DNA from: Litoribrevibacter albus
GTDB lineage: Bacteria > Pseudomonadota > Gammaproteobacteria > Pseudomonadales > Litoribrevibacteraceae
Reading direction: 5' to 3'
NCBI RefSeq assembly: GCF_030159995.1
Contig: NZ_BSNM01000002.1
Span: 248,001 to 312,000, forward strand
DNA: 64,000 bases
Shown here: piece after piece, positions 38,210 through 47,435 of the stretch
Position numbering within the stretch: the stretch's first letter is position 1
How the letters are laid out: each line of letters begins with the position of its first letter
Made by a program: the position numbers and the translations under genes
Notes under the pieces: model-generated
Database searches by the model: none
The model's input: only the letters and a program-made list of their open reading frames with translations
What the model was told of the DNA's origin: nothing

Positions 38210-39604
38210 ATGCAAGCATTAAAGACGTCAATCTCGATTCTTTTTGTACTCTTAATGAGTGTTTCGCTTCAAGTGTCTGCTCGAAGCCTTCCCGATTTTA
38301 CCGATCTGGTAAAAGAACAGTCTCCCACTGTGGTAAACATCAGTACTATCACTCATAGTCAGTCTGCATCTGGTATGCCTCCTGGTTATGAGCAAATGCC
38401 AGAAATCTTTCGTCACTTCTTCCAATTTGGCCCCCGCGATGGTGAGCCTCGTCAACGCGATGCTCAATCCTTGGGTTCAGGTTTCATTATTTCAGAAGAC
38501 GGTTATATCTTGACCAATAACCATGTGATTGAGGGTGCAGATGAGATTATTGTGCGCTTAAGTGATCGCAGTGAGTTGGAAGCTAAATTAATTGGTGCTG
38601 ACAAGAGTTCAGACATTGCGTTATTGAAAGTGGAAGAGTCTGGTCTACCGACAGCCAAATTAGGCAGTTCCGAAGAGCTTGAAGTTGGAGAGTGGGTGTT
38701 AGCCATTGGCTCTCCATTTGGTTTCGATCATACCGTTACCAAAGGCATTGTTAGTGCTAAAGGTCGCAGTCTTCCTAACGAAAACTATGTGCCATTCATT
38801 CAAACGGATGTAGCGATTAACCCAGGTAACTCGGGTGGCCCGCTGTTCGATATGGATGGTAAGGTCATTGGTATTAACAGTCAGATTTATACCCGTTCGG
38901 GTGGCTTCATGGGCGTGTCCTTTGCAATTCCAATCGATGTTGCGATGAAGGTGGCTGCTCAGTTAAAAGATAAGGGCTATGTAAGTCGAGGCTATCTAGG
39001 CGTAAGAATCCAGGAAGTGAATAAAGAGTTGGCAGAAGCATTTGGTTTAGATAAACCAGCGGGTGCTTTGGTCGTTCAAGCCTATGATGGTGAGCCAGCC
39101 GCAGAAGCCGGCATTATGGCAGGTGATGTGATTGTTGAGTTTAACGATAAGCCAATCATCCTATCGTCAGATTTACCTCATGTAGTGGGTCAGGTTACTC
39201 CAGGTTCAGAGGCCACTCTTGTGATTAATCGCCAGGGTAAAGAAAAAACCATTACGGTTAAAGTGGGTGAACTTCCAACCACAGAGCAAGTGTATGCAGG
39301 TAATCAACAGCAAGCGCCTAAGTTAACGAATCCTTTAGGTGTGTCTGTGAAGGACATGACCGATGAACAGCGTCGTAATGCTGACATCAATAAGGGGGTT
39401 ATTGTTGATCAAGTCGTGCCGGACAGCATTGTTGCGCGTAAAGGTGTTCGCCCGGGGGATATCATTGCGATGCTTAACCATCAATGGATTGGCAGTAAGT
39501 CGGACTTTGATCAGGTTGTGTCAGAGCTTCCATCCGGTCGTAACCTGCCTATGTTGGTGATTCGTAAAGGAATGCGCCGTTTCGTTTGGGTTCGTATTGA
39601 TTAA
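38210..39604 (+). CDS. mucD: Periplasmic serine protease MucD (DegP/HtrA family)
   Basis: 464 residues with a Sec signal. The trypsin-like domain has the complete triad: His105 (NNHVIEG), Asp135 (SSDIALLKV) and Ser208 (NPGNSGGPLFD). Two PDZ domains follow (about 275-370 and 385-464). It removes misfolded envelope proteins; in Pseudomonas MucD dampens AlgU activity. Last gene of the cluster. Confidence 0.96.
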   Translation: MQALKTSISILFVLLMSVSLQVSARSLPDFTDLVKEQSPTVVNISTITHSQSASGMPPGYEQMPEIFRHFFQFGPRDGEPRQRDAQSLGSGFIISEDGYILTNNHVIEGADEIIVRLSDRSELEAKLIGADKSSDIALLKVEESGLPTAKLGSSEELEVGEWVLAIGSPFGFDHTVTKGIVSAKGRSLPNENYVPFIQTDVAINPGNSGGPLFDMDGKVIGINSQIYTRSGGFMGVSFAIPIDVAMKVAAQLKDKGYVSRGYLGVRIQEVNKELAEAFGLDKPAGALVVQAYDGEPAAEAGIMAGDVIVEFNDKPIILSSDLPHVVGQVTPGSEATLVINRQGKEKTITVKVGELPTTEQVYAGNQQQAPKLTNPLGVSVKDMTDEQRRNADINKGVIVDQVVPDSIVARKGVRPGDIIAMLNHQWIGSKSDFDQVVSELPSGRNLPMLVIRKGMRRFVWVRID

Positions 39605-39627
39605 TTTATTCTGTAAGAACATTGCGT

Positions 39628-39654
39628 AAAGGCACCCTACGGGGTGCCTTTTTT
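39628..39654 (+). terminator. Terminator after mucD
   Basis: AAAGGCACCC-tac-GGGGTGCCTTTT with a T-run closes the rpoE-muc operon. Confidence 0.9.
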
Positions 39655-39704
39655 GTTTATAGTTAATGGGGTAAGTGACGCACAATATGTTTTGAGGATG
39701 TGGC

Positions 39705-40730
39705 ATGAAGATCGAAGTATCGAAACGACTCCTGCTCTTGATGGGGTTTATGATGATGTTCTCTGGAACGCTGCTGTCTATGGAGCAAGGGTCGCAAGGG
39801 AACTCCATAACCTATCGCCCCAGTTCGGCTTATGATCCACGGTTCTTTGTGGAGAGCAATCTTGAATTCACATTACTCCATGAACTGTCTCATGCGGTTA
39901 TTGAGCTTAATGATATTCCAGTACTTGGCGGTAATGAGCGGGCTGCAGATCAAATTGCAATTATGCTCATGATCATGACCAGTCACGGCTTTGATGAAAC
40001 CTTATTCGATAAAATGCTTTCGATCTCTGGTGAATGGATGATTGAGTGGCGTGAGGATATAAAGCGTCATCCTCTGGCGTTTTGGGATGTTCATCCTTTG
40101 GCAATACAGCGCTTTTACGACGTGACCTGTTTAGTTTACGGGGCAGCCCCCGATAAGCTGGAGAAGATTCGTAAAGAGACCTGGTTGCCCATTGAACGCG
40201 CCTGGGAGTGCGATAAAGAATACACAAAGAATCGGCAAGCGTTGCTCTGGCTTGCGGACAATTACAGTTATGTCAGCTTTGATCGTAATTGGCAGCTTTT
40301 CCAAAAAGAACAACATCCTCCGGCCGATGAGGTCGTGAAGATACAGTTTATTCCGACATCAAATGTGGCGTATGAGCCGATAATAGACTGGTTAATGTCG
40401 TCGCAACGACTCAAGTATCTGATTGATCGTACGAATCAGATATTAAAGCTTCCCGAACCTGTAACTATCTATTTTGAAACGCAATGCTCAGGCCCGGATG
40501 CCTGGTGGAATCCGGCAATAAATGGCATCGTAATTTGCTATTCGTTGATAGAGCAATTTCAAAACAATGCTCAAAAATTACAGCCCTTGGTAAAGCGGTT
40601 GAGTAATGAATCTGAATTGCCGTTTCTCTTTCTGTTTCCTGAAAAGTATTCGGGTTTACTTGCTCAGGACCGAGAGACAATTCGTCGTGAGTTTATTCAA
40701 TTGATGGATGACATTTTGGTGGGGGATTAG
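39705..40730 (+). CDS. DUF4344 family putative metallopeptidase
   Basis: 341 residues with an N-terminal hydrophobic signal or anchor (LLLLMGFMMMFSGTLL). The zinc-type motif HELSHAVIE (HExxH) is followed by LPVLGG- and DQIA-type patches as in DUF4344; here NDIPVLGGNERAADQIA, and the Glu/Asp after HExxH may complete the site. A substrate is unknown. It stands alone, convergent with bcsC, right after the mucD terminator. Confidence 0.85.
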   Translation: MKIEVSKRLLLLMGFMMMFSGTLLSMEQGSQGNSITYRPSSAYDPRFFVESNLEFTLLHELSHAVIELNDIPVLGGNERAADQIAIMLMIMTSHGFDETLFDKMLSISGEWMIEWREDIKRHPLAFWDVHPLAIQRFYDVTCLVYGAAPDKLEKIRKETWLPIERAWECDKEYTKNRQALLWLADNYSYVSFDRNWQLFQKEQHPPADEVVKIQFIPTSNVAYEPIIDWLMSSQRLKYLIDRTNQILKLPEPVTIYFETQCSGPDAWWNPAINGIVICYSLIEQFQNNAQKLQPLVKRLSNESELPFLFLFPEKYSGLLAQDRETIRREFIQLMDDILVGD

Positions 40731-40776
40731 AGCGCGGTTTGGTATGTCTGATGCCGATAGGGTTAATTGTTAGGTG

Positions 40777-43700
40777 TTAAGGTAATTCGATTCGGTCGAG
40801 CACCTCAAAGGTGGTTAAGGCATTTCTAGGTTCAAAGTAAATACGGAAGGTGGCTTGAGCCCTGGCTTCGTCATAATCGGGTGCTTTCCGCCACTCTAGC
40901 AGGCCTGAGGTTTCAAAGTAACTGTTCCAAAGTTTCCGATATTGGACCTTAATCCGAGCACCTATGCCCAATCCAGAATCACTGTCATATTCTCCGGGGG
41001 CTTGTTGATCGACTGGATAAAGTGGGGCGCTGTCTGCTAACTCCCAGAATGCTCCGATTGAGGTTTCAGCTTTCCACCAAAATTGTATGTTTTGTCGACG
41101 GGCTTCCCACGCAGCAAAAGGGCCTGCACCAATCAGTAGCTGTGGGCTGTAGTAACCGCCATGACCAAAAGTAAAAAAGTTAGAATTTCGGTCGTAATGT
41201 TGTAGGTTTGTATAGATTCCAAGACTGCGAAGGTGAGTGTCGTAGATGTCTGTTTTTCCAAGAGAGGCATTGCCTTCTATGGACCAGTTTTCCCACAGAT
41301 GTTTTCCCCAGTAATAATCTCCCGATACATTTGCGCTTAGCCAGTACGGTGTGGTTAGTGTCCATTGATTACCAAGGGTAACGCCGGTTTTCATTGCGCG
41401 TCCCCATTCTTGTTCCGAGTATGGGTCGTGTTGTCCTAGATAACTGAGCAGGGTGTCATCGAGCAAGCGTTGATGAATATTCCAATAGGGACCGATTCGC
41501 TGTTCGAGTAGGTTGGTTTGAAAGCTGCCTTCCAGTTCAAAAACCGGTTGAGTTGAGATGATCGAATTAATGGCAGTCGTCCCTAGTGTTGCTGATTTAA
41601 GGAAGCCGGTTTCAGAGATATGTTGTAGCCATATCCGTTTGGCGCTTAACTTTGTGTCCGGGGTTTGTTTGGGTTGGTTGGTCTCCTCAGAGAGAAAGGC
41701 TCTTCCGATAAAAGGGGACTGAGGTAGGGTACCTGCATCCAAGGTTTCCCATCCCAATTGCAAACGCCACTGTTTTCCATTGTTGGAATAGATGTCAGCT
41801 CCTAAATAGGCGCCAACTTGTTGGAGCTGAGAGGTGCCTTTATCACCAGATTTTCTTCGCAGACCGAAGGCGAGGTGAGCGTGGGGGCTATTGGCGTTGT
41901 AATAGCTGGTGTTAGGATCATCAGAAACTTGCGCCGCGCGAACGGGGTGATTGATAGAGGCGAATTCATTGGCTGCCAGGGTATTCCAATCTCGATTGTA
42001 TGACCCCTGCAACTGTGCCAAAAATTCCTGATAGCTCGTATCGGTTGGAGAATCTTGATATTGACTTCGATACAAGAACAACAGTGACTTGGTGTGTTCA
42101 TGAGAGGGGTTGTCTTGCCATACGCTTTCAAGGTCTGAGACGGCTTTTGACTTCTCGTTCAGATGAAAATGAATCCAGCTTCTGAGGGCCAGTGCATCTT
42201 GGTTGTTGGGCTCTAAGGCTAAGTACTTATTGGTGTAATTGAGCGCTGCGGAGTAGTGTTTAGTTTCATAGTTGAAGATGGCCTTATCCATGTAAATGCC
42301 GGCAGCAACTTGTTCCAGATCCTCGTCTTGAGGTTGTTCTTCACTAAGGATGGCTTCCGTTTGATCTGCATCTCCCAACTGTATCAGGCTATATACATGG
42401 CCTTTGAGAAAAGATACGTCGTTAGGCTGCTGTTGACGCAGGGCAGCGAAGGCATCTCGGGATTCGGAGTATTTTTGAACCTCATATAAATGCCAGGCAC
42501 GTGTCGTTTTTGTGGGAAGATCGTCGGGTGCTAGCACGAGAATCTGTTGCGTCAGTTCATCCACGCGAGGATCATTAACCTCTAATTCTCGTAGCTGATC
42601 TTTCAGTAGATTTAACTGGATATCCTCAACAGGTTGGCTTCCTGCTTGTTGACGAACTTCTTCGTTCTTACCCAGCCGTAACAGGCTGTAGAGAATGCCC
42701 TTGTTGGCTTCGTCGGTAGCACGAATGTCCTGGCTGTGTTTAAAAAACGCCAAAGACTGATCAAACTCTTCATGTTGATAATGCCACCAGCCGAGTTGGT
42801 TTAATATTTGAGGACGATTCGGATAACGTTGATTTAAGGATTGAAATTGCTCATACGCTGTTTGTGTGTATTTTGGCAGGGCATACGCTTTGTTCAGTTC
42901 AAGCTCGAACAACAAACTATTTAAACGTCTCTGATAGGATGCTGGCGCGTTTGTTTGTTGCATCTCTTGAGAGATGCGAATTTGGTTTTCCTTGGTGGAA
43001 GATAAACTGGATAGGGAATATATAAGTCCCAGTTTCAGATGCCATTTCTCAGGGCACTTTTCCATTAATTTCAGATAGTATTGTTTCGCTTGATGGGTAT
43101 GACCTACGCGTTTTAGAAAGTTTGCGCCACCGTAGAAACTGCCTATGGCTTCACAACGATTCAGCAAACGCTCATGACTTTCAAGCAGAGCAAACATTTT
43201 ACCGGCATCATTTTCATGGATAGTTTGAAGAACTTTCTCTCTGAAACTCAACAAATATTGCTCGCTGGTCCAGTAGTTTTTGGTCAGTGATTCAAACAGG
43301 TTTTGGTAGTGTTGAGCTTCTTCTGTACGACCCAACGCATTCAGGTCATCCAGAAATTCGATGATGAAGTATTCGATTCCTTGGTTATTGATCAGCAACT
43401 CGGTATACAGCGGTACAGAGCGTTCGGGCTGATTGGTCTTGTGATAGCAAGTTGCCAAACCATAGGTGGCTTTCATTTTAATGAGTTCGCTTTTTCTTAA
43501 TTCTGCGAAGTGATCACAGGCTTGTTCTAAGTGATTCAGACTTAAAAACAACCAGCCTTGTCGAAGCTCGTTTTCAAAGACGGGATGATCCGGAACCGAT
43601 ACCCACAAGTCGGGCTGAGCGTCTGGTTGCTCACCGATGATCTTCACGGCATCCTCTTTGAGTTGACTCTCCTCTGTATTAGGAGGCGTTTCATAGGCTG

Positions 43701-44085
43701 AAAGGTATTGCTGATTAAACTGTGCAGACTCTTGTTCTGGCGCCCAGTTTTTTTTCTTGTAGGAGAGTCTGCGATAGCCGCTCATTCTTAATTGCACCAT
43801 CAAATTGGGTACTTCCTGTTGATGGATAAAATTTCCCACATAAACAGAGTAGGTCTGATCTTTTTGAACAACGAAGACGGGTAGGTTTAGAAAGGAACTG
43901 ATGTAAATGGCATCTTCTGTGGCTTGTTGTTCTGAGACTTTTCTAACCACCAAAACGGTGTAACGGGTACCATCGTCCTGAAACTCTTCTTCTATGGGGT
44001 AATCGGTATTGATTGCAGCGTTCAGAAGTGTTGTGCTGAAGAATAGAACAGCCACGAGAAGCGATGTGATGGCATGTTTTTTCAT
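40777..44085 (-). CDS. bcsC: Cellulose export scaffold/porin BcsC with N-terminal SPOR-like domain
   Basis: 1102 residues. After a signal peptide comes a domain (about 35-110) with two half-repeats resembling SPOR: YTVLVVRKVSEQQATED and YSVYVGNFIHQQEVPNLM, ending LRMSGY. TPR-type repeats follow (about 160-700, e.g. LNQLGWWHYQHEEFDQSLAFF and NYTNKYLALEPNNQDAL). The last about 350 residues are the BcsC_C beta barrel for the glucan chain (SGDKGTSQLQQVGAYLG to FRIYFEPRNALTTF). TPRs contact the periplasmic machinery. It starts inside the bcsZ stop (ATGA overlap). Confidence 0.93.
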   Translation of the reverse strand: MKKHAITSLLVAVLFFSTTLLNAAINTDYPIEEEFQDDGTRYTVLVVRKVSEQQATEDAIYISSFLNLPVFVVQKDQTYSVYVGNFIHQQEVPNLMVQLRMSGYRRLSYKKKNWAPEQESAQFNQQYLSAYETPPNTEESQLKEDAVKIIGEQPDAQPDLWVSVPDHPVFENELRQGWLFLSLNHLEQACDHFAELRKSELIKMKATYGLATCYHKTNQPERSVPLYTELLINNQGIEYFIIEFLDDLNALGRTEEAQHYQNLFESLTKNYWTSEQYLLSFREKVLQTIHENDAGKMFALLESHERLLNRCEAIGSFYGGANFLKRVGHTHQAKQYYLKLMEKCPEKWHLKLGLIYSLSSLSSTKENQIRISQEMQQTNAPASYQRRLNSLLFELELNKAYALPKYTQTAYEQFQSLNQRYPNRPQILNQLGWWHYQHEEFDQSLAFFKHSQDIRATDEANKGILYSLLRLGKNEEVRQQAGSQPVEDIQLNLLKDQLRELEVNDPRVDELTQQILVLAPDDLPTKTTRAWHLYEVQKYSESRDAFAALRQQQPNDVSFLKGHVYSLIQLGDADQTEAILSEEQPQDEDLEQVAAGIYMDKAIFNYETKHYSAALNYTNKYLALEPNNQDALALRSWIHFHLNEKSKAVSDLESVWQDNPSHEHTKSLLFLYRSQYQDSPTDTSYQEFLAQLQGSYNRDWNTLAANEFASINHPVRAAQVSDDPNTSYYNANSPHAHLAFGLRRKSGDKGTSQLQQVGAYLGADIYSNNGKQWRLQLGWETLDAGTLPQSPFIGRAFLSEETNQPKQTPDTKLSAKRIWLQHISETGFLKSATLGTTAINSIISTQPVFELEGSFQTNLLEQRIGPYWNIHQRLLDDTLLSYLGQHDPYSEQEWGRAMKTGVTLGNQWTLTTPYWLSANVSGDYYWGKHLWENWSIEGNASLGKTDIYDTHLRSLGIYTNLQHYDRNSNFFTFGHGGYYSPQLLIGAGPFAAWEARRQNIQFWWKAETSIGAFWELADSAPLYPVDQQAPGEYDSDSGLGIGARIKVQYRKLWNSYFETSGLLEWRKAPDYDEARAQATFRIYFEPRNALTTFEVLDRIELP

Positions 44086-45212
44086 GGTGTTACCTGCTGA
44101 GCGGCATGAATGGCCAGCAAGTAGAGTGTGTGGGAATAGTAGTTTTTCTTCTCCGTGATCATGCGTTGATCGGCTTTGAGTAGCAGTCGATCGGCTAATG
44201 TGTTCTTTCCTAATCGTCGCGCGTTGGCACTGAGAATGGCGTAATAACCTGCCATTGCTTCTTTCTCTGGTAGAGCCTTTGTTCCTTGGACATAGCGAGG
44301 AAGACGGTTGTGCTGTTCAAAGTACTCAAATAAAAAGTAAGGCTCGATCAGTAACTTGGGTTGCCATAGTTGGTATAAGAAGACACGAATGGCTTCGTCA
44401 CCAAAGTAGTTCCGTTTCTCCGGCCATTGAGACATATTGGATGAGAGCAGTGAGGTTTGATTGGGTGTGACTGAGACCCAGTCGGAAGGCAGTTTAGTTT
44501 CAGGGTGTAAGCTGCTGATCAGCAGTTGTTCGCTGGTGCGTTTTAGATTTTCCCACTGTGTGTTTTGGTGAAGTTCAGCCATCGAGTCATAGGCAGGAAG
44601 AATCTGATACGAGGGATTCCAGGCAATCTGGGTGGATTTTTGAAAACCATAGTGGGCAGGTAACAGCAGCGTGCGCTGCCGATCCAGCGGCACAACCAGT
44701 TGTTCCAGAATGGAGTCTGCAATTTGGCTTGCAGAGGCAAGGTAGTCGGATTTCTGCCATTGCTGTCCGGCTTGGAATAATGCCCAGGCAATGAGTAGAT
44801 CACCATCGGTTGCATTGTTGCTGTCGGTGATTCGATAGTCTGCTTGCCTGCCTTCGCTCTCTTTCTCTGCTTTAGCCCATTGCCAGGCAAACAAATGATC
44901 ATCCCGTACCTGCAGTTTGTTATGAGTCCATGACCATATGCGCTCAAAAGCCGCCTGATCCTGATAGTGCAATGCTAACAGTAATCCGTAGCCTTGGCCT
45001 TCCGAGTGACTGATGTCGCCATTACCCCTGTCCAGAATCCGTCCATTAGCCAGAAAGAGGTGTTTGTACTCTTGCCATTCCTTAGGGTAGGAGGCACAAC
45101 CATAGAAGAAGATTACAAGGCAAACGAATACAATGCGGCCGAGTTGATGAAGTGAGAATGTCATCAACCTTGCTGGTATCTTTGTACTTGTTAGAGCCGC
45201 AGAGAGTTTCAC
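44082..45212 (-). CDS. bcsZ: Endo-1,4-beta-glucanase BcsZ (GH8)
   Basis: About 377 residues. GTG 45212 is chosen because GAGGTGG lies 5 nt upstream; GTG 45221 and ATG 45164 remain possible, the last giving a compact lipoprotein signal. The lipobox FYGC suggests lipid anchoring, while most BcsZ are soluble periplasmic. The GH8 catalytic glutamate lies in SHSEGQGYGLLLAL, and the general base aspartate region in DSNNATDGDLLIAWAL. It trims or disentangles cellulose chains in the periplasm. Adjacent to bcsB and bcsC. Confidence 0.92.
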   Translation of the reverse strand: MKLSAALTSTKIPARLMTFSLHQLGRIVFVCLVIFFYGCASYPKEWQEYKHLFLANGRILDRGNGDISHSEGQGYGLLLALHYQDQAAFERIWSWTHNKLQVRDDHLFAWQWAKAEKESEGRQADYRITDSNNATDGDLLIAWALFQAGQQWQKSDYLASASQIADSILEQLVVPLDRQRTLLLPAHYGFQKSTQIAWNPSYQILPAYDSMAELHQNTQWENLKRTSEQLLISSLHPETKLPSDWVSVTPNQTSLLSSNMSQWPEKRNYFGDEAIRVFLYQLWQPKLLIEPYFLFEYFEQHNRLPRYVQGTKALPEKEAMAGYYAILSANARRLGKNTLADRLLLKADQRMITEKKNYYSHTLYLLAIHAAQQVTP

Positions 45213-45230
45213 TGAGTCCACCTCTTTAAA

Positions 45231-47435
45231 TCAGGATCTCTGCTGATGTCGTCGTCTCAAGATGAAATAGATAAATGCACTTAGAACGATTAACCCTCCT
45301 ATTAAGGCGGCCCAGTAAATGCGTTGATCCTTGGTGAGATAATAGTCGGGCTTGGAAATCATTCCTGCCTTTCCTGTCATATAGGTGTCACCTGCCGACA
45401 GCGCTACGACCTGGTAGTCGAGGCCATTACCAAAGAGTTGATGGCTGTATTCATTGTAGATGTAATCGACAAAGACCAGATCACCAATAGCGGCGGTTTG
45501 GACAGTCGGCTCAAGGATAGCGCGAGCGAGATTCGATACCCCTTCCTCCTTCTTAGAGGTGTAGACGGTCATAGTCCGACCTTCCTGGTAGGGCGAAGCC
45601 GTTTGGAAAATTATGCCCTGTTCATCTCCAACATCACTGACTTGTCGACTGTAAGCAAGCGCCTGTTTTTGATCCCAGCTTTCAAACACGGGATACGGCA
45701 CCTGATGTTCTTCCCCGATCTTCAGTGGTGAGTTTTGAAAATAGAGCGGCGGGATATTTTCGATGGTGCCCATCACAATCAGTTCGCCTTTGTAGTCTGT
45801 AGGTGTCTGCGTGGTGAATTCCAGGCCAAATAATGGATATCCGTTTTTCTGAGTCAGAAGACCGACCAGATTAAGTGCTGATGAGATGGAAAGATTGCTG
45901 TTACTGGTCAGGTAGACCTGACTTTCATAGCCGTCAGGCCATCGTGTGTAAGGGAATCCATTCACGAAAAACAGCCCGAGATTCGGCATTTCTACCCGGT
46001 GGGGCATTTCGGGAAAGAGAATGGTCGAAGAGTCAAACAAGGTAAGGAACAAGTTTTCGGATTGCACGTAAGAACAGTTCTCTGTCACAAACGGAGTCAG
46101 GGTGGCGGAAAATGAAAGCTGGTTCAGCCCGCCTCGGAAGAGGTGCGTGGGTAATCTCAGTTTATAGCCTGTGATAATGGAGCCACTTGAATCATCCAGG
46201 TGAATGGCGCCCACATGATGACCGTTCAGTAGAATATTAAGCGCTGAGTCGATTCTTAATGCGGCACCATAGGCTATGTCCAGAGACAGTTCGACGTATT
46301 CATTAGGTTTGACCATGAAATCGGAGGGCACCCGAAATACGATGTCGGCCGGCGAAGAGTTAAAGCCACGAAAGGTTCGGGTGGAATATTGCAGTTTCTT
46401 GAAGGGGTATTCTTTATCTGTGAGTAGGATTTGCTTGCCTGAATACAAGGCAATTTCGGGCATGTGGAATTCCTTAACCTGCATACTTTGCGAATGGGGA
46501 AAAGGAATCGACATGATGTCCACGGTTTCCGCTGCCAGTTTTAAATCCTTAATGTTGTCCCCGACAATCACCAATAAGGCATAGGTTGGATCTTGAGTAA
46601 CCAACCATTCGGCTTCGTCTTCCGCTCGTTGGGTATTCTTGTATCGATTGGGTAAGTGGAAGACTTTGATGGCGGGGCCGTCCCCTTCCATAGACAGCTC
46701 ATACTTTGAAAGTAGTTTGTTTACCTGCTCGTAGTTACCGAGCAGAACATTGTCCTTGCCTTGTTGAATGGTCTGGCCGTAGCTGAAGTAGGTTTTTCGA
46801 TAGTCGTAGCGCAGTGATATTCCTGACGTGGTCATGCTTAATACCGTTAGAAAATCATCTTCAGGGGTTTCTGAACCTATGATATGAACATTGCCTGTCG
46901 GGAAGCTCTTAGGATCAAACAGGAAATTCGACACGGCTGAGAGTTTGAGTGGAACGGGTTTAAGCTCGTATTCGATGTTTAATTTGGCCTCGTTCATCAT
47001 CACTTTGGTCCAAAGTTCCGGCATACAAGGCAGTTCGCATTCGGTGGCGTAATGTTGTGAGACGGCAATGCGAAAGCTGTTGTAATCGTTTTCCAATAAT
47101 AACGGGGGGAGATCAACTTCCGCATAACCTTCCGGTGCCTGTGGATCGAGTTTGATTTGGGATAAAGGCACACCATTAAGGCCAATTACCATTTGGGAGG
47201 TCCGTTTAAGTAGGGCTGCCGAGTTATAGTAACCAAATTCCAGACTGGCTTTTTTTACTTCCCAGCGTTCAGGAATAGGTAGCATGACTTCGTATTCACT
47301 GGCGATACACTTGAGTTGTACGGTATCGACTTTGGTGATGTCTTTTAATGGAATGACTTGTTTGATGGCGAATGCGTTGAATGAAAAAACGCTGAAAATT
47401 GCAAATATGAAGATCTGTAAGCTACTTGATCTCAT
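45231..47435 (-). CDS. bcsB: Cellulose synthase regulatory subunit BcsB
   Basis: 734 residues with a signal peptide (IFIFAIFSVFSFNAFA). Two carbohydrate-binding/flavodoxin-like repeats form the periplasmic domain (ASLEFGYYNSAALLKRTSQM and later SLDIAYGAALRIDSALNIL), and a single C-terminal membrane anchor (YWAALIGGLIVLSAFIYFIL) joins BcsA. It guides the nascent glucan out of the membrane and is essential for synthase activity. It overlaps the bcsA end by 14 nt. Confidence 0.94.
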   Translation of the reverse strand: MRSSSLQIFIFAIFSVFSFNAFAIKQVIPLKDITKVDTVQLKCIASEYEVMLPIPERWEVKKASLEFGYYNSAALLKRTSQMVIGLNGVPLSQIKLDPQAPEGYAEVDLPPLLLENDYNSFRIAVSQHYATECELPCMPELWTKVMMNEAKLNIEYELKPVPLKLSAVSNFLFDPKSFPTGNVHIIGSETPEDDFLTVLSMTTSGISLRYDYRKTYFSYGQTIQQGKDNVLLGNYEQVNKLLSKYELSMEGDGPAIKVFHLPNRYKNTQRAEDEAEWLVTQDPTYALLVIVGDNIKDLKLAAETVDIMSIPFPHSQSMQVKEFHMPEIALYSGKQILLTDKEYPFKKLQYSTRTFRGFNSSPADIVFRVPSDFMVKPNEYVELSLDIAYGAALRIDSALNILLNGHHVGAIHLDDSSGSIITGYKLRLPTHLFRGGLNQLSFSATLTPFVTENCSYVQSENLFLTLFDSSTILFPEMPHRVEMPNLGLFFVNGFPYTRWPDGYESQVYLTSNSNLSISSALNLVGLLTQKNGYPLFGLEFTTQTPTDYKGELIVMGTIENIPPLYFQNSPLKIGEEHQVPYPVFESWDQKQALAYSRQVSDVGDEQGIIFQTASPYQEGRTMTVYTSKKEEGVSNLARAILEPTVQTAAIGDLVFVDYIYNEYSHQLFGNGLDYQVVALSAGDTYMTGKAGMISKPDYYLTKDQRIYWAALIGGLIVLSAFIYFILRRRHQQRS

